The notes beneath the pieces were generated by a model. It saw only the letters and a program-made list of their open reading frames with translations. It ran no database searches and was not told the DNA's origin. A stretch of DNA of 64,000 bases from NCBI RefSeq assembly GCF_001280065.1, contig NZ_LGEA01000114.1:1-64000 (forward strand), in the 5' to 3' direction. Both the position numbers and the translations under genes were made by a program. Shown in pieces: positions 35,620 through 44,032 of this stretch. How positions within the stretch are numbered: position 1 is the stretch's first letter; each line of letters starts with the position of its first letter. This DNA is from Streptomyces sp. NRRL B-1140 (GTDB lineage: Bacteria > Actinomycetota > Actinomycetes > Streptomycetales > Streptomycetaceae).

Positions 35620-36744
35620 TCAGCGCAGGTACGAGGCCAGGGGCAGGTTCTGCTCCCGGATGCTCTGGAGCACCAGCCCGGCCATCCGGGTGGCGCCGTA
35701 CTGCGAGAAGTGGGTGTTGTCCGTGACGCCGTCGGCGGAGGAGCGGAGGAAGAGCTGCGCGGAAGCAGAGGGTCCGAGGGACTCGACCAGCGCCTTGCTC
35801 CGGGCGGTCAGGTCGATCACCGGGACCCGCTGCGCCGCACCGACCGCGCGCATCTCGGCGGGCAGGTCGGCGCCCACGCCGTTGACGTGCAGTGCCGTGG
35901 GGGTGAGCCGGTCACCGTCGAAGAGCCGGCGGACCGGCGGCGTCACCAGCACCGGGACGCCGCCCTCGGCTCGGACTCGCGCGATCATGGTGGTGAGGTT
36001 GTTCCGGTAGGAGGACGCGCTGGTCTGCTTGTCGTTGTGGCCGAACTGGATGAAGACCGGGTCGTTCGCCCCGACCTTCGACAGCAATGCGGGCAAAAGC
36101 GCCGAGTTGCTCAGGAAGCTTCCCGAACTCTCGCCGGAGTCACCATAGTTGGCGATGGCCGCACCGGGACGCACCGCCGTGGTGATCATCTGGCCCCAGC
36201 CGGTGTACGGAGCGGCCGGCTGGTCGCACACCGTCGAGTCACCCGCCAGGTAGGCGACCAGTGGCTGCGCCGCCGGTTTCACCGACACGGCCGAGACCTG
36301 GGGGGCGGCACCCGTGAAGCGAAGATCCAGTCCAGGACTGCCCGTACCGCCCTGGCCGGTCGGCTGCCCCTCCGGCCGGCGCACGTCGACGGTGAAGGCG
36401 TACGTGGCGACGGCTCCGGCCGCGGTGCTCGTCACCGGGAGCATCAGACGCCGGGCCTCCGCCCACACCTCGGTCCGCCCGGCGACGGCGCCACCGACGG
36501 AGACCGTCACGTCGTAGGTGCCCGGTGCGACACCGTAATGACAGGCGATGGTCGAGGTCCCGGAGCAGCCGGCCGGCAGGGCCCGCGGCGCGGCTGCCGC
36601 GGTCTGTGTCACCGCACCGGTACCGGCCAGTGAGGCAAAGGCCGGCAGGCTCGCCGTTCTTACCAGCCCCGCCCTCCTGGGGGCGGCCTGGAGCGGTGTC
36701 CGGCGGGTGATCCGAGAGGAAACGGGAGCAGGGACGGGGGACAT
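35620..36744 (-). CDS. Secreted rhamnogalacturonan acetylesterase with N-terminal beta-sandwich domain (CE12)
   Basis: A 374-residue exported protein. The signal region (ITRRTPLQAAPRRAGLVRTASLPAF... ending TAAAAP) is followed by a galactose-binding-like beta domain of about 100 residues (TYDVTVSVGGAVAGRTEVWAEARRLML). A CE12 esterase domain comes next: LAGDSTVCDQ (Ser), the NYGDSGESSGSF glycine block, FIQFGHNDKQ and DNTHFSQYGA. It removes acetyl groups from rhamnogalacturonan-I so that a lyase can cut. GGGAGGAG precedes the ATG. It is divergent from the PL11 gene, with which it shares a similar operator. Confidence 0.88.
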   Translation of the reverse strand: MSPVPAPVSSRITRRTPLQAAPRRAGLVRTASLPAFASLAGTGAVTQTAAAAPRALPAGCSGTSTIACHYGVAPGTYDVTVSVGGAVAGRTEVWAEARRLMLPVTSTAAGAVATYAFTVDVRRPEGQPTGQGGTGSPGLDLRFTGAAPQVSAVSVKPAAQPLVAYLAGDSTVCDQPAAPYTGWGQMITTAVRPGAAIANYGDSGESSGSFLSNSALLPALLSKVGANDPVFIQFGHNDKQTSASSYRNNLTTMIARVRAEGGVPVLVTPPVRRLFDGDRLTPTALHVNGVGADLPAEMRAVGAAQRVPVIDLTARSKALVESLGPSASAQLFLRSSADGVTDNTHFSQYGATRMAGLVLQSIREQNLPLASYLR

Positions 36745-36842
36745 GGTCGCTCCTCCCTGCCCACCGACCGCGCGTGAGGTGCCGCGGCCGGCGGGCAGCG
36801 GGTGGTGGGGGTGGAGTTTCCGGGACCGCGTGATCCGTGCAC

Positions 36843-36856
36843 TGGGAGCGTTCACA
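36843..36856 (-). promoter_or_regulatory. CebR-box-like operator of CE12 operon
   Basis: TGGGAGCGTTCACA matches 12 of 14 positions of TGGGAGCGCTCCCA, the cellobiose-repressor box known in Streptomyces. It lies directly downstream of a weak minus-strand promoter (TTCACG, then a TGTTGT-like -10). Confidence 0.5.
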
Positions 36857-37016
36857 ACATGTGCGGGTACGAGGAGACGTGAACGGCTGTTGCGCCGCGC
36901 CCGATCACTGGACTGAGCGGACCGATCCGGCCGCCTTCGGCCGCGGTTGCCCGCAGGGCGCATCACGCAGTGTTCAAGGCCCGTCGCCCGGCTGTCAATG
37001 CGCAGGCGCGGACAAC

Positions 37017-37140
37017 TCACTCATCCCAACAGGGCCGCACAGCGGACCGGACAGAATCCTTGACGAGCCATCAGCCCGTTCTTACTCTCCCTCGACATGG
37101 GAGCGTTCCCATATCCCCCCACACCCCGGAGGCAACCGTG
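37017..37140 (+). repeat. Left copy of long inverted repeat (PL11 promoter/leader)
   Basis: Positions from ACTCACTCATCCCAACAGGG to the PL11 start codon recur in inverted orientation near 38190-38326, inside the same gene. The first 39 or so bases are identical between the copies. Later parts differ at scattered positions, roughly 90 percent identity by eye. Confidence 0.85.
37060..37112 (+). promoter_or_regulatory. PL11 promoter with LacI-type operator
   Basis: TTGACG (37060-37065) and TACTCT (37083-37088) are 17 bases apart. The palindrome ATGGGAGCGTTCCCAT at 37097-37112 covers the expected transcription start and matches the Streptomyces CebR box TGGGAGCGCTCCCA at 13 of 14 core positions. 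A LacI-family repressor is the likely binder; its gene is not adjacent. Confidence 0.65.
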
Positions 37141-39029
37141 ACCGACCCGCACCGGCGCCCCCTCACCGTGTTACGACCCCGGCGCTCGCCCCGCCGGACA
37201 CGCAGCCGGATCGTCGGCTGCGTGTCCGCTGCGGCACTGGCCGTGTCCGCACTCGTCGCCCTGCCGCCGTCCGCGCACGCGGCGACAGCCCGCCAGGTCG
37301 AAAGGCTCGACCGGGGTCTGACCAGCGTGCACACCGGCAGCGGAAACCTGGTGTCCTGGCGGTGGCTGGCGACCGACCCGAACGACGTGTCGTTCAACGT
37401 CTACCGCGGCACCACGAGACTCAACTCCTCGCCCGTCACCGCCTCGACGAACTACTTCGACGCGGGCGGCGCGGACTCGGCCGACTACACCGTGCGCGCG
37501 GTGGTCAACGGCACCGAGCAGGCCGCGTCGGCGTCCGCGGTCCAGTTCCGCGCGGGCTACAAGGACGTGCCGATCTCCCCGCCGGCGGGCGGCACCGCCC
37601 CGGGCAACTCCGCCTACACCTACGACGCCAACGACGCCTCGGTCGGCGACCTCGACGGCGACGGCGTCCTGGACCTCGTCCTGAAGTGGCAGCCCACCAA
37701 CGCCAAGGACAACTCCCAGTCCGGCTACACCGGCAACACCGTCGTCGACGGCATCAAGCTCGACGGCACCCGGCTGTGGCGCGTCGACCTGGGCCGGAAC
37801 ATCCGCTCCGGCGCCCACTACACACAGTTCCAGGTCTACGACTACGACGGCGACGGCAGGGCGGAGGTCGCCATGAAGACCGCCGACGGCACCCGGGACG
37901 GCACGGGCGCGGTCATCGGCAACTCCTCCGCTGACCACCGCAATTCCAGCGGCTACGTCCTGTCCGGGCCGGAGTACCTGACGATGTTCGACGGCCGGAC
38001 GGGCAAGGCGATGCAGAGCGTCGACTACGTCCCGGGCCGCGGCACCGTCTCCTCCTGGGGCGACACCTACGGCAACCGCGTGGACCGCTTCCTCGCCGGC
38101 ACCGCCTACCTCGACGGCGCCCGCCCCTCCCTGATCATGGCGCGCGGCTACTACACCCGCACGGTGATAGCCGCCTGGGACTGGCGGGGGGGGCGGGTCT
38201 GTGGCGTTGGCCTGGGGGGTGTGGGGGGAGATGGGAGCGCACCCATGTGGAGGGAGGGTAAGATCGGGCTGATTGCTCGTGAAGGATTTTGTCCGGTCCG
38301 CTGTGCGGCCCTGTTGGGATGAGTGAGTACGACAACGGCAGCGGCCTGTGGACCACGAAGCTGGGTCACGGCGACGCAGGCCACGTCGGCGACCTCGATC
38401 CCTCCCGGGCGGGCCTGGAGTACTTCAAGGTCTCGGAGGACTCGAGCAAGCCGGGCTCCTGGATGGCCGACGCCCGCACGGGGGCCAGGCTGTGGCAGAC
38501 GGCCTCGGGCTCCGACAACGGCCGCGGGGTCGCCGCCGACATCTGGGCCGGCAGCCCGGGCGCCGAGGCCTGGTCCGCCTCCGACACCACCCTGCGCTCG
38601 GCCGCAGGCGCCTCCCTGGGCCGGGAGCCGTCCAGCATCAACTTCCTGTCCTGGTGGGACGGGGACCCCGTGCGCGAACTCCTGGACGGCACCCGCATCG
38701 ACAAGTACGGCGCCTCGGGCGACACCCGGCTGCTCACCGGCTCCGGCGTCGCCTCCAACAACGGCACCAAGTCCACTCCCGTCCTGTCCGGTGATCTGCT
38801 CGGCGACTGGCGCGAGGAGGTCGTCTGGCGTACCGGCGACAACAGGGCGCTGCGGATCTACTCGACGCCGCACCAGACCACCACCAAGATCACCACCCTG
38901 CTCCACGACTCCCAGTACCGCACGGCCCTGGCCTGGCAGAACACCGCCTACAACCAGCCTCCGCACCCGAGCTTCCTCATCGGAAACGGCATGGCGGCAG
39001 CGCCGCGGCCGACGGTCTACACGCCCTGA
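37138..39029 (+). pseudogene. Rhamnogalacturonan lyase (PL11), broken by inverted insertion
   Basis: The first part (GTG 37138 to about 38187, roughly 350 residues) has a signal peptide, a small Fn3-like domain and the start of the PL11 propeller. It shows the calcium-binding repeats DLDGDGVLDLVLKWQPTNAK and DYDGDGRAEVAMKTADGT. The second part, from about 38326, continues GLWTTKLGHGDAGHVGDLDPS through WWDGDPVRELLDGTRIDKYG to PSFLIGNGM. Between them about 138 bases of inverted promoter sequence replace about 50 residues. The first frame stops at 38320-38322, and the second part is in another frame. Intact PL11 enzymes cleave rhamnogalacturonan-I by beta-elimination; this one should be inactive. 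Confidence 0.85.
38188..38326 (-). repeat. Right, inverted copy of the PL11 promoter/leader inside the gene
   Basis: Read on the minus strand this segment repeats 37017-37140, including the operator (ATGGGAGCGCACCCAT at 38231-38246) and a degraded promoter (TTCACG, 17 bases, TACCCT). It separates the two lyase fragments. Confidence 0.85.
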
Positions 39030-39979
39030 CCGGCGCGGTCCCGCCGGAACGCCCACTCCAGCCGGGGCTCCAGGGCGAAGCGGAACACCCGCCGCACGGG
39101 CGGTGTGCACAGGGCGGTCATGACGGCCGCGGCCACGAGGGTGACCGTGATCTCGCCCACGGGATCGTGGACCCAGCCGGGGCCGAACCAGCCGAAGTGC
39201 TTGGCCCCCTGGACGGCGAAGCCGTGCAGCAGGTAGCCGTACAGGGTGCCGACGCCGAGGGCGGTGAACCACGTGCGCCGTCCCGGGACCCAGGCGAGGA
39301 AGCAGGCGACGAGGAGCAGCGAGCAGCCGAACAGGGCCAGGGTCATCACGGGCCCGTACCAGCCGGGTACGCCCAGTTCCTCGGCGCTGGAGCGGTGGAA
39401 GAGCCAGGCGTAGTCCCACCGGGGCGTGATCCGGTACGCCCCGGCGAGGGCCACGGCGAAGACGGGCAGGGACAGCAGGCGCACCTCCCGTCGGCGCACG
39501 AGCCGGAAGTGTTCCGGCTTCAGCAGCAGCCCGAGCACGAAGTAGGGCAGGAACTGCAGGACGCGCTGGAGGTCGAGGTCGTCGCCGATGGACGGCGAGA
39601 GGGTCGCCAGAGCCGCGATGACGAGGGCGACCGGCAGCGGCCACCGCAGGAGTGCCCAGACCGGGGTGGTCAGCCGCCAGATGAACAGGGCCGCCAGGAA
39701 CCACGTCAGGTACAGGGGACTCAGCAGGCTGATGGCGCGGTCGGGGTCGCCGCTCGTCCAGCGGGTGTAGCAGGTGTACGCCACCTCGAAGACGACGTAC
39801 GGCACGACCACGGTGGTGACCAGGCGTTTGATCCGCTCCGGCCCGGCGTCGAAACCGCGGGAGAAATAGCCGGAGATGACGATGAAGGCCGGCATGTGAA
39901 AGGCGTAGACGACGGTGTAGAGCGCGGTGACGGCCCGGCTGCCGTCGCGCAGCGGCTCCCAGGCGTGTCCGATGGCCAC
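39017..39979 (-). CDS. Membrane acyltransferase (Acyl_transf_3, fucose-4-O-acetylase-like), 5' end unclear
   Basis: 320 or more residues with about ten membrane helices and the family opening IGHAWEPLR (catalytic His), then FHMPAFIVISGYFSRGF. Homologous-looking sequence continues upstream of the only available start (GTG 39979): DAFFDNAKYLAIVLVAIGHAW is encoded in the same frame, and the frame stays open past 40140 without an ATG, GTG or TTG. The true start may be lost to a frameshift or be a rare codon. Such enzymes acetylate sugars or cell-surface polymers. The C-terminus overlaps the PL11 stop region on the other strand. Confidence 0.75.
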   Translation of the reverse strand: MAIGHAWEPLRDGSRAVTALYTVVYAFHMPAFIVISGYFSRGFDAGPERIKRLVTTVVVPYVVFEVAYTCYTRWTSGDPDRAISLLSPLYLTWFLAALFIWRLTTPVWALLRWPLPVALVIAALATLSPSIGDDLDLQRVLQFLPYFVLGLLLKPEHFRLVRRREVRLLSLPVFAVALAGAYRITPRWDYAWLFHRSSAEELGVPGWYGPVMTLALFGCSLLLVACFLAWVPGRRTWFTALGVGTLYGYLLHGFAVQGAKHFGWFGPGWVHDPVGEITVTLVAAAVMTALCTPPVRRVFRFALEPRLEWAFRRDRAGQGV

Positions 39980-40274
39980 CAGAACGATGGCCAGGTACTT
40001 GGCGTTGTCGAAGAACGCGTCTCTGGGTTTTGCCGTGGGGGCCGTCGGCCTGTCTCCGGTCGCCCTGCCGCTCGTTCCACGCGGGACTTCGGCTGGGGAG
40101 CGCCGTGTCTCCCGGTCGCCGCGCGGGGGCAGCGTGGGTGGGCCGGCGTTTCCTTGCGGTGAAAGCCCGGACAGACCAGAACACCTCTTTCGTCGCGTGC
40201 CGGTGGACCTGCCCCGATCACATCACGAAAGTTCATCGGTTGCGTAATCGTGCAACCATGAGCGCCCCGAGCGG

Positions 40275-40757
40275 TCAGGTGTCGCCAAGCGCCTTCTCGA
40301 TCTCGCCGAGCGAGCGGGTCAGCCGCCCGTAGTCGGCGGGGGTCACCGGCGCCACGAAGTACTGTTCGACGACCTGCGCGTGGACGGCGGCCGCCCGCAG
40401 GAACACCGTACGACCTGGCCCGGTCGGCTCGACCAGGACGCTCCTGCGGTCCCCGGGAGCCGGTACGCGGCGCACCAGGCCGGTCGCCTCCATGCGGTCG
40501 ATCAGGCGGGTGATACCGCTGCTGGTGAGCGTGAGGTCGTCGGCGAGCCGGCGCTGCGAGATCTCCTCGTCGGGCTGCCGGCAGAGCCGGATGAGGACCT
40601 CGAACATCGTGTGGCTGATCTCGCACTCCTTGCGCAGAGCGGCGTCGATCCGCCGCTCCAGGCGCGTGGCCGTCTTGATCAGCAGGCCGAAGTCGTGCAC
40701 CAGCCGGCTGCCGGCGGCCCGGGCGGCCTCGTCGTCGTCTCGTTTCGCGGGATTCAC
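40275..40757 (-). CDS. MarR-family regulator
   Basis: A 160-residue winged-helix protein. HTH: ISQRRLADDLTLTSSGITRLIDRMEATGLVRRVPAPGDRRSVLVEPT, with the DRR wing typical of MarR. The flanking helices fit a dimer interface. It starts with GTG and has a weak ribosome site. Divergent from the PLP decarboxylase gene, with a palindrome in the shared spacer, it probably controls that gene and itself. Confidence 0.9.
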   Translation of the reverse strand: MNPAKRDDDEAARAAGSRLVHDFGLLIKTATRLERRIDAALRKECEISHTMFEVLIRLCRQPDEEISQRRLADDLTLTSSGITRLIDRMEATGLVRRVPAPGDRRSVLVEPTGPGRTVFLRAAAVHAQVVEQYFVAPVTPADYGRLTRSLGEIEKALGDT

Positions 40758-40803
40758 CCGGCCGACTTTACTGCCTCTTCACCTACTGCCGTCTCAATTA
40801 CTG

Positions 40804-40817
40804 AGCAATCAATTGCT
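40804..40817. promoter_or_regulatory. AGCAAT-CA-ATTGCT palindrome, candidate MarR operator
   Basis: Perfect 6-base arms lie in an AT-rich part of the 121-base spacer between the divergent MarR and decarboxylase genes. A second, offset pair ACTGA/TCAGT flanks it. Confidence 0.5.
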
Positions 40818-40878
40818 GATCAGTCAACAAAGTTCTACCGTGTGGGCCACCCGGACGTCGGCGGAGAGAGGGAGAGCA

Positions 40879-42240
40879 GTGGACCTGCAGCACTGGCTCG
40901 GCCGGGCCAACGACGCGATACAGCGGTGGGCCGACACCTTCGGCCCCTATGAGCAGCACCCGTCCCTCCTCGTCGACGACGACCGTTTCGCCGCCGCCTT
41001 CGAGGAGCTGACCGGGAGGCTGAAGGAGAACTATCCCTTCTTCCACCCGCGCTACGCCGGGCAGATGATCAAGCCCCCGCACCCGGCCGCGATCGTCGGC
41101 CACCTCACCACGATGCTGATCAACCCCAACAACCACGCCCTGGACGGTGGTCCCGCCACCGCCCGCATGGAACGCGAGGCCGTCGCGCAACTGGCCTCGA
41201 TGTTCGGCTACGACACCCACCTGGGTCACCTCACCACCAGCGGCACGATCGCCAACCTCGAGGCCCTCTTCGTCGCCCGCGAGCTCCACCCCGGCCGCGG
41301 CATCGCCTACAGCGCCGACGCCCACTACACCCACGGCCGCATGTGCCACGTCCTGGGCATGAAGGGGTATCCGGTCCCGGCCGACGACCGCGGCCGCATC
41401 CGCCTCGACGCGCTCGAGGACATCCTGGGGACGGGAGAGGTCGGCACGGTCGTGCTCACCGCCGGCACCACCGGCCTCGGAGCGGTCGACCCGGTCCACG
41501 ACGCCCTCGCCCTCAAGGAGCGCTACGGCGTCCGGCTCCATGTCGACGCCGCGTACGGCGGCTTCTTCACGCTGCTCGCCGGTGCCGAAGGGCCGGAGGG
41601 ACTGCCCCCGCAGCCCTGGCGGGCGATCGCCGGGTGTGACTCGGTCGTCGTCGATCCGCACAAGCACGGACTCCAGCCCTACGGCTGCGGCGCCGTCCTC
41701 TTCCGCGATCCGGAGGTGGGCCGCTTCTACCTGCACGACTCGCCCTACACCTACTTCACCTCCAGCGAGCTGCACCTGGGCGAGATCAGCCTGGAGTGCT
41801 CCCGGGCCGGTGCCTCGGCCGCGGCCCTGTGGCTCACCTTCCAGGTGCTTCCGCCCACGCCCGCGGGACTGGGCCGTGTCCTCGGGGCCGGCCGACGGGC
41901 CGCGCTGCGCTGGGCCGACCTGATCACCTCCTCGGACGAGCTGGAGCTGTACCAGCGGCCCGAGCTGGACATCGTCGCCTACTTCCCCGCGGTGGAGCCC
42001 GCCACCCTCGGTGCTGTCGACGCGGCATCGGCACGCGTCCTGGCCGGGGGCATGACGGGCCCCGACCCCGTCTTCCTGAGCACCCTCAAGGCCGACCGGG
42101 ACGCCTTCACCGCACGCCACCCGCAGGTCACCGCCGACGCCGACGGGGCCCGCATCCTGCGCAGCGTCCTGATGAAGCCGGAGTCCGAGGACCACGTGCG
42201 GCGCCTTCATGACCGGGTCGCGCGTCTCGCCCGGTCATGA
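40879..42240 (+). CDS. PLP-dependent group II (aromatic/acidic) amino-acid decarboxylase
   Basis: A 453-residue enzyme. The PLP lysine is Lys262 in VVDPHKHGLQPYG, and Asp223 in HVDAAYGG binds the cofactor nitrogen. HLTTSGTIANLEAL and the PPHPAAIVGHLTTMLINPNNHALDGGPAT segment are typical of tyrosine/aromatic and related decarboxylases. Substrate not resolvable by eye. A purine-rich site (GAGAGGGAGAG) lies before the GTG. It is probably controlled by the divergent MarR protein. Confidence 0.88.
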   Translation: MDLQHWLGRANDAIQRWADTFGPYEQHPSLLVDDDRFAAAFEELTGRLKENYPFFHPRYAGQMIKPPHPAAIVGHLTTMLINPNNHALDGGPATARMEREAVAQLASMFGYDTHLGHLTTSGTIANLEALFVARELHPGRGIAYSADAHYTHGRMCHVLGMKGYPVPADDRGRIRLDALEDILGTGEVGTVVLTAGTTGLGAVDPVHDALALKERYGVRLHVDAAYGGFFTLLAGAEGPEGLPPQPWRAIAGCDSVVVDPHKHGLQPYGCGAVLFRDPEVGRFYLHDSPYTYFTSSELHLGEISLECSRAGASAAALWLTFQVLPPTPAGLGRVLGAGRRAALRWADLITSSDELELYQRPELDIVAYFPAVEPATLGAVDAASARVLAGGMTGPDPVFLSTLKADRDAFTARHPQVTADADGARILRSVLMKPESEDHVRRLHDRVARLARS

Positions 42241-42256
42241 GCGCCGCCCACGGGGT

Positions 42257-43999
42257 TCACGTCAGGTCACGGTCGCCTCGCAGTGCGTACGCCTCGGCGA
42301 GGAGGAGGTAGCTGCTGGCGGTCCAGGTGTAGGCGCGGTCGCGCAGGCCCGTTCCGGCGAGGGCGTCGAAGTTCTCGGCGAAGCCGTGGGTCTCGCACAG
42401 GGCGCGGAAGCGGCCGCTGATGTCGTCCGCCAGCCGGTGATGGCCTGCGCGGCGCAGGCCGTCCTCGACGAGGACGGTGGCGGGGGCCCAGATGGGGCCG
42501 CGCCAGTAGCCGTCGTCGAGGTAGTGGGGGGAGGTGGGCAGTTCGGTGGCGAGACCGTACGGGGTCAGGTGGGCCTTGATGTGGTCGGCCAGGGCACCGC
42601 TGACGTGGCCGGGCAGATGCTCGCCGAGCACGATGGGCATGAGGTCCAGGAGACTGGCGCTGCTCCAGGTCTCCCCCGTACCGACTCCCCGGGCGACGAA
42701 CCGGTCGTCCCTCCAGAGCCGGTCCAGCAGTGCCGCCTGGGTCTCCTCGGCGGCTCGCGCCCAGCGGCGCGCCTCGTCGGCTCGGTTCAACTCATCAGCC
42801 AGACGCGAGAGTTCGTGGAGCTGGAGGATGAGGAAGGCGGACAGGTCGGCGGTCTCGACCACCCGTTCGGGGTCGAAGGTGGTGGCGTTGTCCCAGCCGC
42901 TGTCGTTGCCGTGCTGGTAGTGGGGGAAGGGGGCGCCGGGGGCGCGCCGGGCGGTGAGCCAGAAGTTCGTCCAGCGTTCCAGCCGCCGGTAGGTCTCGTC
43001 CAGTTCGGCCGGGCCGGGAGGCGTCGGCAGGCGGCGGCGCAGATGGCCGAAGGCCCAGCCGTGGATGGGGGGTTTGACGAAGTTGTAGAGGACCTCGGAA
43101 TGGGTCACCGAGTCGGGCAGGGCGCCGCTGCCGTCCTGGTGGTCGAAGGGCAGGGCGAACTGGTCGCGCGCCAGTTCCGGGCAACCGGGCGCCAGGGCGA
43201 GGGCGTTGAAGCAGTGGTCCCAGCTCCACACCTTGTCCATCCAGTGCTTGGACATCAGCACCGCGGGCCGGGTGACCAGACCGGTCGGGTTCACGGTGGC
43301 CGACCAGACGACGTAGGCGGCCAGTTCGGCGGCCGGGGTGGCGGAGGAGCGCCAGGGAGCCACGGCGTCCACGAACCGGGTGAACGAGGCCCGCGCGGAC
43401 GCCGCGATGTCGTCGAAGGCCGCGGCGGACGCGTACGGCGGGCGGGCGGCGTCGATTTCCTCGATGGCGATCTCCCACGTCTCGTCGTCCGCCGCGGCCG
43501 TGGCCAGACCGCGCTCGGCGCTGCCCAGCGTCTGGGCACCGGTAGCGTCGAGGGTGCCGGACAGCACGGTGACGCGGTACCGGCGTCCCGTCTCGTAGGA
43601 CGTGAACACGTGGGCGCGGGCGGCGGCGTCGTGGAAGAACCAGGTTCCGCTGAACGGCGTCAGGGTCCGCGCGGCCGCCCGTACGGCCATGCCCAGGCCG
43701 CTCCCCCGCAGTCGCACGGTGTCCGGCGACTCGTAGGCGAGGTCAGCGCGCCCCCGCGCGCCGATCCAGCTGAGCAGGCCCGGGCCGGCCTCCACGCGGG
43801 TCGCCGCGCGATCCCCGGTGACCGGGTCGAGGGGTGTCAGGCTCAGGACGGCGTGCATGCCGTTCTGGTGGGAGACCAGGTGAAGATCCTCGGCGTACGT
43901 CTTCTCGGCCACCACGGGCGAGATGCCGAACCAGGATCCGTACGTGCTGAACGGGATGTCCTGGACGGAGAAGGCCGGGCCGGAGCGGTCGGCGGTCAT
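42257..43999 (-). CDS. Six-hairpin glycosidase (GH63/MGH1-like)
   Basis: A 580-residue cytoplasmic enzyme with an N-terminal beta domain (residues 1-190) and an (alpha/alpha)6 barrel. Landmarks are SKHWMDKVWSWDHCFNALAL (the conserved Asp), QHGNDSGWDNATTFDP and DDGYWRGPIWAPATVLV, shared by GH63 and mannosylglycerate/glucosylglycerate hydrolases. No signal peptide, so it acts on imported sugar. It is the last gene of a minus-strand run (LacI, binding protein, two permeases, this). The substrate could be an alpha-glucoside or compatible solute glycoside; GH63-like activity is inferred. Confidence 0.8.
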   Translation of the reverse strand: MTADRSGPAFSVQDIPFSTYGSWFGISPVVAEKTYAEDLHLVSHQNGMHAVLSLTPLDPVTGDRAATRVEAGPGLLSWIGARGRADLAYESPDTVRLRGSGLGMAVRAAARTLTPFSGTWFFHDAAARAHVFTSYETGRRYRVTVLSGTLDATGAQTLGSAERGLATAAADDETWEIAIEEIDAARPPYASAAAFDDIAASARASFTRFVDAVAPWRSSATPAAELAAYVVWSATVNPTGLVTRPAVLMSKHWMDKVWSWDHCFNALALAPGCPELARDQFALPFDHQDGSGALPDSVTHSEVLYNFVKPPIHGWAFGHLRRRLPTPPGPAELDETYRRLERWTNFWLTARRAPGAPFPHYQHGNDSGWDNATTFDPERVVETADLSAFLILQLHELSRLADELNRADEARRWARAAEETQAALLDRLWRDDRFVARGVGTGETWSSASLLDLMPIVLGEHLPGHVSGALADHIKAHLTPYGLATELPTSPHYLDDGYWRGPIWAPATVLVEDGLRRAGHHRLADDISGRFRALCETHGFAENFDALAGTGLRDRAYTWTASSYLLLAEAYALRGDRDLT

Positions 44000-44032
44000 G
44001 AGGTGTCACTCGTTTCTCGAGCAGGGGGAAGG

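Larger units (their letters stand above)
36745..37137. promoter_or_regulatory. Divergent CE12/PL11 control region
   Basis: This 393-base gap contains no supported gene. It holds two LacI-type boxes and two promoters, described separately. Its right-hand 120 bases recur, inverted, inside the PL11 gene. Confidence 0.6.

Noticed and set aside
37140..38188. Phase-variable gene switch by inversion between the repeats
   Set aside because: Turning the segment over would not join the lyase halves or create another reading frame; no recombinase gene or crossover site is visible. Simple gene disruption is more likely.
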